Positions 10,276-20,761 of a stretch of 64,000 bases of DNA are shown here, in pieces (position 1 is the stretch's first letter; every line of letters begins with the position of its first letter). Source of the DNA: Nematostella vectensis. Lineage: Eukaryota > Cnidaria > Anthozoa > Actiniaria > Edwardsiidae. A program made the position numbers and the translations under genes. The notes below the pieces were generated by a model that searched no databases, was not told where the DNA came from, and saw nothing but the letters and a program-made list of their open reading frames with translations. The stretch spans positions 6,641,519 through 6,705,518 of the forward strand of contig NC_064036.1 in assembly GCF_932526225.1 (NCBI RefSeq). Reading direction: 5' to 3'.

Positions 10276-10654
10276 TTCATATATTTGATTCATATATGAA
10301 TGACTCGGCTTGCACATAAATATTATGAGAATGTTTGAGCATTCTTGAGCTAACTTATCATGAAAGCATGCAATATTAGCACTTGCAGTCCTGCATTGAT
10401 AGTGCGTTCATTGTACCAAAGGTGAGCCTTGCATGACATTAAAACCACAGGGAGCCCAAATAGTACTTCTTTGAAAAAGGAAAACAAAGTTACTATTTTA
10501 CCGGCATTTCGTGTAATGGGTATTCTCCCATTACAAATATAAAAGGCAAATCGTCGATTCCCGAACCATAGCGGGGATTGGACGGTGCTAGCTATACCAC
10601 TCTCGTTAACCCGGGGGGGGACTCTCCAGAAAAGTAGACGTCTTTTAGGGTGTA

Positions 10655-10782
<128 letters not shown>

Positions 10783-11220
10783 GTTATTTGGACGCATTTT
10801 GCTAACGCCTCAATGCGTTTACAATGTAAAAGTGAAATATATGTATATAAAAATAAGTATATATGTATATAAAAAAAGAACATCAGATTTTGCATTGTAT
10901 AGAAAAGTAACAAAAAAGAAAAAAAACTATGAATTTCTAAATGTCTTTATTCCTAAAATTTCTTTATTTCTTTTATTCGAAGAGAAACGTTTTCAGTTGG
11001 CTCTTAAAAATGGACACGCTAGAAACATTTCTTATAGCGGATGGAAGGTTATTCCACAATTTAGGGGCGGCTATAGAGAAAGATCTGTACCCAAAAGTTA
11101 CGGTGCGGGAGCGGGGAACAGTAAGCAGTCCCTGATTGGCTGATCTCAGGGACCGGCTAGGAAGGGAAGGTTTAAAAAGATCACATAAATATTGGGGGGG
11201 GGGGGGGGGGCGGAGCGATT

Positions 11221-12741
11221 TTGCGTTTTGAAAGTAAGCAGAGGAATTTTGAAAATTACTCTCTTTTCAACCGGACGTCAATGAAGTTCCCGCATGATTG
11301 GGGTTATATGATCTCTGCGCTTAGTCAGAGTCACAAGTCTTGCCGCAGCGTTTCCCTGGCAGCAGTCCCCTGGCAGCAGTCCCCTGGCCCAGATCAAGTG
11401 CCGTCGCGAGTTTGGAAAGAGTTTGCATTTGAACTAGCTCCGATTGTGAGTGATTTGTACAACAGTTCTCTCAGAGAAGGGCGTGTTCCAGAGATCTTGA
11501 AGACATCCCTGGTCATTCCTACTCCCAAGGTCACCCCACCCAAGACAGTTGAGGATGATCTCAGACCAATTACTCTTACGTCACCGTTGGCCAAAATTCT
11601 AGAGGGCTTCACTCTCGAACACCTGATGAATCAAGTTGCAGAGAACCTGGACATTAAGCAGTTTTCGATGTCAGGCAGATCAACAACACATGCCTTAGTT
11701 TATATGCTCCATATTATACTAGCTGCCTTAGACAAAGGTAATTGCTTTATAAGAGTGTTCTTTGCAGACTTTTCTAAAGGTTTTGATTTGGTTGATCATA
11801 ATGCATTAGTGAACGAAATGAAACTGCTTAACGTTCATAATGTAATTATAAGGTGGATCTGCTGTTTTCTCTCAAATAGACCTCAACGTGTAAGAGTAGG
11901 CAATGCATTGTCATCTGTAGTTGTTCCCAATGGGGGTATTCCACAGGGCACGAAATCTGCTCCGCTTTTGTTTGCAATCTTAGTCAACCGTCTGCTTGCA
12001 AGGTGGCCTAATAGAGTTAAATATGTTGACGATACCACCGTATTTGAAATTGTTCCAAGATGCTCTCCCAGTTACATACAATTTATTGTTAATGATATCA
12101 AGGAATATGCGTCATCAAGGGGCATGCGTCTGAACCCCAAGAAATGCAAAGAGCTTCAGATCAATTTCTTAAAGTACCAACCTTCTGTCCCCCAAAGATT
12201 AATCCTTGGGAGCGCAGTTGTTGAGAAAGTTGAATATTACAAGCTATTAGGTGTACACATATCAGCTGATCTGTCATGGAATGTTCATGTTGACCACATT
12301 GTTAAGAAGGCTAGCAAGCGCCTCTATGCCCTCAGAGTGCTCAGGAAGGCAGGTGTCCAGCAGTCAGATATGGTCCTTATCTATTGCTCGTTAATTCGGT
12401 CAGTCCTTGAGTACGCTGCTCCTGTCTGGGCCTCCCTTCCTGAGTACCTTGCAGAGCTTATCGAAACAGTGCAACGAAAAGCTATTCGAATAATCTACCC
12501 TTGCCTTAGCTATGAATCAGGGCTCAAAGTAGCAAAAATGGACTCACTTACAGTCCGCAGAGCAGAACTGTGCCGTCGATTCATGACCAAAGCAAGATGC
12601 ACTGAGCCTATAAAATATATAATTCAATCTGGGACTGAGGTCGCCCATGGTTACTCGCTAAGGGGGGGTTGCAGCCGTTTGGATAAATCAGTTGGTGTAA
12701 CTGGAAGGTATAATAACTTTATCACAATTCGTTTCCAGTAG
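11221..12741 (+). CDS. LINE reverse transcriptase fragment (506-codon open frame)
   Basis: The real homology begins at SPGPDQVPSRVWKEFAFEL; the first ~55 codons are flanking sequence read in frame. RT blocks follow in order: DDLRPITLTSPLAKILEGF, FFADFSKGFDLVDHNALVNE (motif A, both Asp kept), NGGIPQGTKSAPLLFAILVN (motif B), KYVDDTTVF (motif C, catalytic DD intact), then GMRLNPKKCKELQINF and YYKLLGVHISADLSWNVHVD. The C-terminal thumb region is complete to the stop. No endonuclease is present, so the copy cannot move itself. Codons are unbroken over the RT, suggesting recent insertion. The clade is unresolved by eye (CR1/L2-like group). Confidence 0.8.
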   Translation: MRFESKQRNFENYSLFNRTSMKFPHDWGYMISALSQSHKSCRSVSLAAVPWQQSPGPDQVPSRVWKEFAFELAPIVSDLYNSSLREGRVPEILKTSLVIPTPKVTPPKTVEDDLRPITLTSPLAKILEGFTLEHLMNQVAENLDIKQFSMSGRSTTHALVYMLHIILAALDKGNCFIRVFFADFSKGFDLVDHNALVNEMKLLNVHNVIIRWICCFLSNRPQRVRVGNALSSVVVPNGGIPQGTKSAPLLFAILVNRLLARWPNRVKYVDDTTVFEIVPRCSPSYIQFIVNDIKEYASSRGMRLNPKKCKELQINFLKYQPSVPQRLILGSAVVEKVEYYKLLGVHISADLSWNVHVDHIVKKASKRLYALRVLRKAGVQQSDMVLIYCSLIRSVLEYAAPVWASLPEYLAELIETVQRKAIRIIYPCLSYESGLKVAKMDSLTVRRAELCRRFMTKARCTEPIKYIIQSGTEVAHGYSLRGGCSRLDKSVGVTGRYNNFITIRFQ

Positions 12742-12857
12742 TTATGCTAGTATATATTTATACATTGTTAAGTGTAGTGTGCATCGGCCGACATACTGTA
12801 ATTTAGCTTTTGCTACAAAAGTATGAATAAACGATTATTATTATTATTATTATTATT
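11330..12857 (+). mobile_element. 5'-truncated LINE inserted in the minus-strand LINE
   Basis: The element starts inside its reverse-transcriptase domain (recognisable from about 11383), continues to the ORF stop at 12741, and has a ~90-bp 3' UTR ending in a (TTA)n tail at about 12834-12857. Both outer flanks (before ~11215 and after ~12858) belong to the opposite-strand LINE. The G-run near 11192-11210 marks the left junction zone. Confidence 0.75.
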
Positions 12858-14140
12858 TTGCACTCTTTGTAATTTGCTAATTTCAGTTATAGGAAGACCA
12901 TATAGCAAGCTGTTGCAGTAGTCGATCTTTGAAGAGATGAAAGAATGAACTAGCCGTTCTGTGTTGGATTTGTTTAGGTACTTTCTAACTCTTCCAATAT
13001 TTCTTTAAGATAACCAAGCTGATCGACAGACACTGTTTATGTGACTAGACATGGGTAGATTAATGTCAAAAATAACACCCAAATTACGAGCTTCCTGGTT
13101 GGCAGTAACAAATTTGTTATTAATTGTACTGCCCTCTAGAGAAGAAAAATCAACAAATCGAGAGTGGAAATGCACTATTTCGGTTTTTGTGGGGTTGCAG
13201 CGTAGTTTATTATCTGCAAAGAAGGTTTGGATGTTAACTATGCATCTCTCAAGATTTACAATGGTGGAACACCTATTATCGGGTGAAGCCGCAACATAGA
13301 GCTGAGAGTAATCAGCGTAGAGCATGCAGTTGAGGCCATGAGACCTAATCAGTTCTTCCAAAGGGGCAAAATATAAGATGAACAACAAGGGGCCAAGAAC
13401 AGAGCTCTAAGGGACGCCATAGTTTAAGATACAAGGCTCAGATTGAGCTGCCTCGATCACAACCCGTTGAGTACGACCGTTAATATAGAAAGAAAACCAT
13501 TGTAGGACGGTGCCGCTAAAACCGAATCGGGAAGATAGCCTATCGATGAGAATCTTATGATCGATAGTATCGAATGCAGCTGAGAGAACCAGTAGGACTA
13601 AGATGACTTCCTTCTTCTCGTCCATAGCTCTTAAGATGTCATTCTACACACGGACGAGGGCGGTTTCAGTGCTGTGGAATCTCCGATACGCCGCTTGGAA
13701 TTCGGGATACAAACCATTTTCGACCAGATAGTGGCGAGTCTGCATTGAAGCTATCTTCTCGATTATCTTAGAAGTAAAGAGAATATTGGTAATGGGTCTA
13801 AAATTAAAAAAGTCCTCTTTATCAAGGGAGTTGTTTTTAATCTTAGGAAAAAGACAACCTTGTTGAAAAGAACGTGGGAAAACACAATTTTTAAATGATG
13901 CCTTTACATTGAAGTTATGATGGGTAGTAATTCATCTAAGCAGGATTTACGAAGCCGTGTAGGGATGGGGTCTGACAAGCAGGATTTAGATGGCGCTTCC
14001 TCAATTATCTCGCGCACAGCTTCAGAAGAAACTTCATTGAAGGTTTCAAATTTGCATAATGGAGAAGAGGAGTTTGTTATTTTAACTTGAGAGGAGCTTT
14101 TATTGCTCTGTCTTAGGTTATTTATTTTCTCCACAAAATG

Positions 14141-14571
14141 TGCACTGAACTTCTCAGCCAGTTCTTACCAACTGCTATCTCTTAGGGTTTGTTTTAGGAT
14201 TTTTCCGATTCTGCTATCTTTTAGGGGTTTTTACGCCGGGGGAGGGGGATTTTTCCGATTCTGCTATCTTTTAGGGTGTCTCACGTTAAATAGTGGCCCA
14301 ATAGCTCGAAACGTATTTTACAATAAACCACAAGTCAACTGATCGGTTAATACTTTCGACTTTTTTGTGGGTAACATAACAATACAAGATCCGTCAGCCA
14401 ATTAAAACGAGCATTGTTTTTTAATGCTATCTCTCAGGGTTAAAAATTCCTTCGACCACACCCAATGTGCTATCTCTTAGGGGTAAGAATTATTGTTGAC
14501 CACGCCCTTAGTGCCATCCCTTTGGGTTAAAATTTATTTTGCTTTCGAGCACCCCCGTCTGTTTTTCTCGC
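14141..14571. other. Repeat-like intergenic sequence
   Basis: Several variants of GCTATCTCTTAGGGTT / GCTATCTTTTAGGG occur at about 14172, 14208, 14262, 14424 and 14468, so this looks like a decayed tandem or dispersed repeat. No coding frame. Confidence 0.45.
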
Positions 14572-14834
14572 CCCCCCCCCCCCCCCCCTCGGGCTCGTAA
14601 AACTGAACAGGAAATTCCGCTAACACAAATCACGGTGACAACTTTTCCCGATCTCATCAAACTCCTAATTATTTCTTCGACAAGAACACTCTTCCCCACT
14701 TCTTCCTGCCCCGTGATCACGGCGTTGTGTCCTGCAAGAATGAAGGCAAGGGCCTCTGGCTGGAAAGCGATGAGTTGTTGCTCCATATTCGCACTACATG
14801 TTAGCCCAACCCGTCTACTCGGTGTTTGCTTCAC
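14572..14834 (-). pseudogene. PIF1-like helicase N-terminal fragment
   Basis: The frame reads EQQLIAFQPEALAFILAGHN, AVITGQEEVGKSVLVEEIIR (Walker A, GQEEVGKS), SLMRSGKVVTVICVSGIS and CSVL, then falls into a G-run. This matches the start of PIF1-family ATPase domains (Q-x-A...GTGKS...VAVTGIA-like). The C-terminal helicase motifs are absent, and upstream is a foldback element. It may be a gene remnant, a stray first exon, or debris of a Helitron or other PIF1-carrying element; the sequence does not decide. Confidence 0.55.
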
Positions 14835-14903
14835 GTGTAAACACAGAACAAGGGTTTTCCAGTTAGTTCCTCATGTGATTGGTTCTTGGTGTTCTCAAAA
14901 CAG

Positions 14904-15021
14904 TCGGTCCACTGAGCGAGGTCGGGGCCTGGACACAATACAGAATACAATGGTCTCAGCAGTCGCCATTGCATTGCATTTTCTGTTGTGTCCAGTCCCC
15001 GAGCGCGCTCAGTGGACCGGC
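14904..15021. mobile_element. Foldback (hairpin) MITE-like element, 118 bp
   Basis: The left arm 14904-14952 (CGGTCCACTGAGCG, CCTGGACACAATACAG, TACAATGG) and right arm 14967-15021 (CCATTGCA, CTGTTGTGTCCAGTCCCCGA, CGCTCAGTGGACCG) are imperfect inverse copies with only ~14 bases between them. The element can fold on itself almost end to end and encodes nothing. Confidence 0.75.
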
Positions 15022-16139
15022 CGTTTGTCAGCACCCTAGAAGAACAATAAATTTCGACTTTGCAGCGAAAAATTGCAAGGTAATTCTGTCCCTTTGGATT
15101 TTTTTTCTTGGATAGATGTGTTTAGAAATTATTCTTCCATGGCATATAGGATTTGAATGAAGGGAAAAGCTGTCCGCTTTCTGCCGAAAAAGTTGCCTCG
15201 AAGAGTCGAATGTGTGTTTGCCAGGGCGTGGAGCTTCCTACCCTGTTGTATTTTATTACGAGTGGGGAGGAGTTAATCGAGATGAGGGAGGAAAATCGAC
15301 TAAATTGTTATGAATCACGGCTAAAACGGAATCAGATCAATCTAGGACAACATCTTCAAGAATTTGGCTTTATTATAGATATATTCGGTAAACAAATTAA
15401 AGATAAAATTATTCGATACAAGAACAAATTTCGTCTGGTTTGCCCGTGGTAGGAGGTAACAGCATTTTAATATTTCTCGTGTTTTCGTGGCAGCGATGGC
15501 TTAAATGAAAGAATATGAGTTGCTGCATCGCCTGGCGTGCAGATTGCAGATTGGATATTTCCTTCAAAACTGGCCAGCGAATTCTCAGTTTTATCGTGGC
15601 GATCTGTTTTTAGCCTGTTGCCTTTTCCTACGGGATTCTAGGTATTAAAGGACTCTCCTGTGAACTCTCAAAACGGCTCAGCTTTTATTATACACCGAAA
15701 TCCACTAGCAATTCTTTTATGTTTTAATACGTTTCTATGTCCATATAAACTTTAGTATCGAAGCGCTCTGAACTTGGGGCGCCTGTGCAAGAACATCTGT
15801 AGACCCTCTCTTGGCCCTCTTCCAGCTTCAATGGTTGTATTCAAAATACTGATCGAAGACCATGTTAAGAATAGAGCAGTTGTTGGTGGTGATCTACATC
15901 ATGATGATGGTGAAATATTTCTGCACAAGCTCCCCAAACGTATTTGCATCTGGATAAATGCCATTCGGCCATCCAGGTCACTTTTGGTAAACTTCCTCAA
16001 ACTTTAAAAAATGATCCTTGTTGCCCCATTACATATACAAGAAAAGCATATAGGACCCTAGATTTAGCTCAGATGCCATATTTGACCCTGGAGTAATCGT
16101 GTTTAGGTAGCTTCTGAGTTTTAAACGAAAATAGAATGA
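15022..16139. other. Intergenic, no gene recognised
   Basis: One open plus-strand frame at 15153-15452 has no recognisable motif and mixed composition; I do not accept it as a gene. A second frame near 15774-16007 is equally featureless. Confidence 0.4.
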
Positions 16140-16310
16140 AAACTCTATGGGTTTTTTTTTCGGGCACCTTGTGGTTTTAGGCTGTATTTGTTGGAATCAT
16201 TTGCAACATATGGGAAGTATTTTTTTATGATGTTTTCATGCCTATATATGTTATGTTTTGCATGCTTAATTAATTTATTTTATAAAATTCATACTCGGTT
16301 ACCATGTTGT
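16140..16310 (-). repeat. Inverted copy of the 10125-10275 dispersed repeat
   Basis: Read on the minus strand it gives, in the same order, GAGTATGAATTT, AAGCATGCAAAACATAAC, ACTTCCCATATGTTGCAA, ACAGCCT and AAAACCACAAGGTGCCCGA. Confidence 0.6.
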
Positions 16311-16479
16311 TTCTCACCCGAAATAGAAAATCGTAAATAATTCAAATCAACTTATACCACAATTCGACTCCACTAACTACCAGGCGTTGTTCAGGAGACC
16401 AAAATATACTCAAATCTGGTCTCAAACCTACTCTAGCTCTCGACTTGTGCGAAACCCCTATTTTCCGGCTTCTGCCACC

Positions 16480-16930
16480 AGGTATAAATTTGCTTTTAAA
16501 TTTGAAAAACTGGTTGAGTTAGCCTTGTGTTACCTTATTCACCTAAATTCTCAAACTAGAAGATATACATTATCGGCTTTCAGTTTGCAATGTCCAGTCT
16601 TAAAGAAGGTCCATTTTATTTCATTTCAACCTGATTCCCGCCATTTCTATTATGTATATGAATGGCTTTATACTTACCTTCCGTTTCAGAGAAAGAATAA
16701 AGCAGAGCCAAAAGTTTTATCAGCAACCTGGAAGCCATAATCTCGGAATGAGATGGAGTGAATGAATTTCGTCCTCACTTTCTTGATTTTTTTTTTTCTT
16801 TTCTCAAATACGATAAACCATAAACACCTGCATGTTCATGTGTTATTCATGGGGATACCAGTGATCACTCATCAAACTCATTAATGTTTAACAACTCTCA
16901 CAGTTAGAATCTTTTTGAATGCTATATCCC
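16480..16930 (-). repeat. Segmental duplication, copy 2 (orphan lectin exon 1 and flanks)
   Basis: Aligns with 9280-9780, including part of intron 1, exon 1 and about 180 bases of upstream flank. Shared blocks include TTCTCAAACTAGAAG, CCGTTTCAGAGAAAGAATAA, AACACCTGCAT and TTAACAACTCTCA. Confidence 0.7.
16678..16738 (-). pseudogene. Orphan first exon of a lectin-family gene (signal peptide)
   Basis: A 61-nt exon from ATG 16736-16738 to an ACTTAC (GTAAGT) donor at 16672-16677. It encodes MASRLLIKLLALLYSFSETE plus one base, two residues different from exon 1 of the intact gene (MDTRLLIKLLALLYSFSETE). Frame, length and phase are intact and it could still splice. No PAN, EGF or SUEL exon follows before the next gene's exon 1 at 9503-9563; the space is filled by LINEs and repeats. 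The PAN-EGF-SUEL exons at 19.3-20.8 kb lie upstream of it, so they cannot be its partners in a simple transcript. Confidence 0.7.
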
Positions 16931-18707
16931 GATTAGTGTTCTACATACGAAGCCAACAAAGAGCACCCAAATCATTTAAGAGTTGTTTCTTTTAAGTGTG
17001 TAACTACTTTTCCACACATAATCTTATTCGTGATCGCTAAAGAATTTGATAATAAATAAAGACCACTACCCTAACAAGTCAAACAAAAAATATCCAATGC
17101 CGCATTCACATGTCAAGCGAAACATGTTTGAAGAAGTCGGCATGGTCAGAATTATCAAGGCTACTCCATCGAGACATTTAAACATTATTCGAACAAGGTG
17201 TGTGCAATAACTACTTACAATATCGGTTCATGTCGAAATCCGAGTCTTGAAAAGGGGCACACTTCCTTACAAAAAGAAATAATTAACACATTTCATGACC
17301 AACAAAGAGCAAAACGTAGCTAAAGAAAAAGGGAGATCAGTAAAAGAATACTTGCGTGAATAACAGTAAAATCCAAACAGAAGCATATACAAATAGTGGC
17401 GGAGAACTGGTTCTAAAACCAAGGGAGGAGGGGAGGGTTGGGGGATTGTGGTTTCGACGGGAGGGGGCACGTGGTTTTGACATAGAGTACCAAGGTACAT
17501 TGCGTTCTCGTGAAAAACATTCGCAGGCTGTAACCAAAAGACATCGATAAGACAGCAAATTCTAAGGCTTCCGCTGGAATGTAAATACAAACAGTATAGT
17601 ATACATTTCATACAAATATATATCTAGACTAATAATTACTGTGTGCAAGGACGTCCACCATTGTCGAAAAAATAAACAAAAACATTTTAGACTTGGCATC
17701 TTTTGCTAAATAATGCATAATGCAAGCTGTTTCGGTATCATCTTGCAATCTCTTCCTATACGGAAAGAGATCTAAAAAATGTCCACTTTCCATACTACTA
17801 GAGTCAATATTCAATTGATTGGTTTGTAGAAAGTAATGAAAAAGCTGATGATGATGGCATATGCTATCAGCCACGATTGAGTCTAAAATTTCTTATAGAG
17901 CAGCAAAGGGTTTTTTTTTCTTTTTTTTCCTCTTTTTCTTTTTAAGAACTTTTAAACTGTTTTTATTTTTAGAATAACTTGGTATCGGAATAAGCAGCAT
18001 TAACTTATGTTGCTTAGATCAAAAAGTTGCTTTAATATTCTTCAAGGGATGTTAATTATTTTGCTGAACTAAAAAAAATCCTTAATTCAATCAACAAAAT
18101 TACCAATCAAGTCTGTTTCTTAGCGCTTTATGTCGAAAAACAATTGAATCCATGGGGTTATGGCACAACCGTTCACTCTGATGGCAACGACAGACCAAGC
18201 TGTCGAGATCATAACCCTGAATTGCCGACGGTCCTCAATAGGGAACTGACGCTAAGCATGTAAACAATTAAGCATTTTACATCCTTGACACGTTCATATT
18301 CATTACTTTAAGTGGGCTTATTAGACTCTAGTTCTTCAATAATTAATTCATTCACAAAATTACTAAAATTAGACCAAGTAATAAGAAAGCCACAATCCCC
18401 GCCAAAACTATATATTGATCCATTTCAAATCGGTACCCCTTTTTGTGCGTATGGGTGCATACAGGTTAACCTATTATTAGCCGCGCCCATTTTCCCACTC
18501 CTCTCAACCAATATGTTGACTTAGGGCTGGACTTCAGCTATCGTAAACTAATGACAGGCTCTCAACATTAGCAAAGGGGGGGCATAGGGGGGGATTTTAT
18601 TTGGGAGGCACACTTGATTGCCTGGCATGGTTTTTTTTTTGCAGATCACAGACGTCGTATTCCAGGAAAGTTGACAAATAAGGTTGTCATTCGAACCCTT
18701 TCCTCCA
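16931..18707. other. Intergenic, no gene recognised
   Basis: AT-rich with a T/C-rich stretch at about 17910-17945. The frames at 17267-17611 and 17629-17874 have no recognisable motif and I do not call them genes. Confidence 0.4.
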
Positions 18708-18835
18708 TAGGCGCGTACACATGAAAAAGTGGGTCATTTCTTATTAAGAAATCTTCAAAGATTATGCTTTTTCCATGACACCTATGACTTCGCACCACCC
18801 CTCAGCCCATCCTGTGTACGCGCTTGTTCCATTAC
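18708..18835 (-). repeat. Dispersed repeat copy (same family as 8102 and 59016)
   Basis: On the minus strand it reads GCGCGTACACAGG, then CATAGGTGTCATGGAAAAAG, CATAATCTTTGAAGATT and AAGAAATGACCCACTTTTTC, the block order of the family. Confidence 0.65.
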
Positions 18836-19300
18836 AAGAGATCTTGTTTATTCACATACCATAAATGAGATATAGAAAAGAAAGGTCCCTCCCCCGTTAT
18901 AGAACAAAATCTTGGGGGTGGAAAGTAATGTTGGACCTCCAGTCACATTCTACTTAGTATTAGTAGCAATAAATAAATCAAGTTTTTTTTTATAGATTAA
19001 TGCTTCTTAATAAATACAATGCATATTTAAAAACTATTTTACGGAGTAGACCTATAACAGTCGATCTTTGGGTAAAGATATATTACACATTTAGATTCAG
19101 GATCACGACGTATAGAAAAGTCAAGAAAACACTAGCCTACAAAAAAAATGATGGATAACATTTTGCTTTATAACGTAAAACCAAACAGTGCTACATCCGG
19201 TACATGCTTAATTCCTTTTTCTAAGTCTTGGAAATCTATCGCGTGCAAAGGTAAAAGGGTTCTGGATTGGCTTGCCACCGACAGGAAGTGATGTCACTGG
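18836..19300. other. 3' flank of the second lectin gene
   Basis: No coding feature. Part of it (about 18980-19110, including AACTATTTTACGG and TATAACAGTCGATCT) recurs at 19680-19830 inside the following intron, so a local duplication spans the SUEL exon. Confidence 0.5.
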
Positions 19301-20761
19301 TTAGAGAGGAACCCATTTACAAGCATAGCGTGTCTCGAGATATTTGTACACATTAGGGCATGGATCGCGTCCCACCAATGATGAGCTAGAATGAAAACTA
19401 CACGACCGCTTCCCCTGGCAGTACTCTCGCACCTTGGCGAGGGTCTGGGGGTATTGGGCGGTGCAGATGCTGTTAGCTGAATGGGGACACGGCTCTTGGG
19501 CGGACCTGGCAAACAAGGCCCACTGGATGTCCAAGACAGTCCCTTGTGGACACGAATATTCTGCTTTATGGTTCTCGCACGTGATGATGGGTGGCTCTAA
19601 AAAAGTAAGAGATAAGAATTTCAAATAAAAAAAATGTTTCGGCGTATTATGTGCTGCAAAAATATAAAGTTTTTTTTAGAAATCAAGTTTTTTTTTAAGA
19701 TTACTGCTTCTTTATAGAAAAACAATGCACTTGCATTAGGAATCTTCAAAAAACTATTTTACGGTGTAGACATTTATAACAGTCGATCTCTGGGCGAAGA
19801 TATATCGCACATTCTGATTCGGGATCGAGGCGCATTATTATTATTATTATTATTTTTCTATTAAAACTATTTGCATCATCCAATTTGAAAAAGCCGTAAA
19901 GCTGGTGTTATAGTAGTGGAAATATTAGACTCTTTCTTTGACTCACGTGTTAGACAGTCCGGTTGCTCAGCAGGGCATACACATGTATACGAGTCGTGAA
20001 CAAAGTCGGCCTGGCAGAGAAGGACAGAAGGACATGGGCCAGACGCGCAAGCATTCTGTAAGATTTCAAAAGTCAACAAACCATAAAGTTGGTGTATTGG
20101 CACACACGCTGGTAGCAGGCCCGTGCCCAGGATTTTTCTTGGGGGTGATGGGGTGGGGGTGGGTTGAAATTCGTAAAAATTGGACTTAATTTTCATGAGG
20201 GGTGGGGGGGGGAGTTAACTGAAAAAAATCTGACCACCCCCGAAAAAACAAAAAGGTATTTTTTTTTATTCAATTGCAGTATCTCCACGGGTTTACAAAA
20301 ATGTTTGACTTTTAGATTTTCAAGAGTGATCTAGAATACCTTTTTTATAATTCGCTTAGGCTTTATAGTTTTGTCTAATATTAGAAAAAATAGCACGCCT
20401 ATTGCGAAGCGGAAGTGGGCTTTGCTTCGTTGTGGGGGGGGGGGGGGGGGGAGGGTGCGGACGCATGTTGACACGCACCGTTAACAAAGTGTCAAAGAGG
20501 CAAAGTAATCCATTACCTCGGTTCCCCGGTAGACAAATCCCTTCCTCGGCACCTTGTCATCCGGGTGTTCCACGTGATCCGAGTTGCTGAGCTGGCAAAG
20601 CTCCAGCTCTTGGCAAAAATTGTATGATCGACAGCTGTCATTCGCGAAGCATGTGGCTTGGCATTGGTTTGACGTCGGGGTCGTGAGGTTCTGGATAATG
20701 TGGTTTTGTAACCACGTTCCATTGAACTCGGGGAACCACGGGACAATTTTGCATCCATGAA
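19301..20761 (-). CDS. Second secreted PAN-EGF-SUEL lectin; first exon not found
   Basis: Three exons are clear: PAN 20517-20761, EGF 19947-20055 and SUEL 19301-19596 (650 nt). Their phases (1 in, then 0, 1) match the intact paralogue, so a 61-nt-type signal exon is required upstream. I searched to about 22.9 kb and saw none, so the gene is 5'-incomplete or uses a diverged exon. PAN: VHGCKIVPWFPEFNGTWLQN, CQATCFANDSCRSYNF, LCQLSNSDHVEHPDD. EGF: NACASGPCPSVLLCQADF to YTCVCPAEQPDC, all six cysteines. SUEL: ITCENHKAEYSC, DIQWALFARSAQEPCPH, CQGKRSCSF, DPCPNVYKYLETRYACK, then WVPL and TAA. The YGR motif is FAR here, which may change sugar binding. Confidence 0.8.
19835..19856. repeat. (TTA)n microsatellite in lectin intron
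   Basis: Seven TTA units in the intron between the EGF and SUEL exons. Confidence 0.8.

Noticed and set aside
14539..15039. Plus-strand 166-codon frame
   Set aside because: It overlaps the PIF1-like fragment on the other strand and a hairpin element; no recognisable domain.
15153..15452. 99-codon plus-strand frame as a small gene
   Set aside because: No motif, signal peptide, or splice context supports it.
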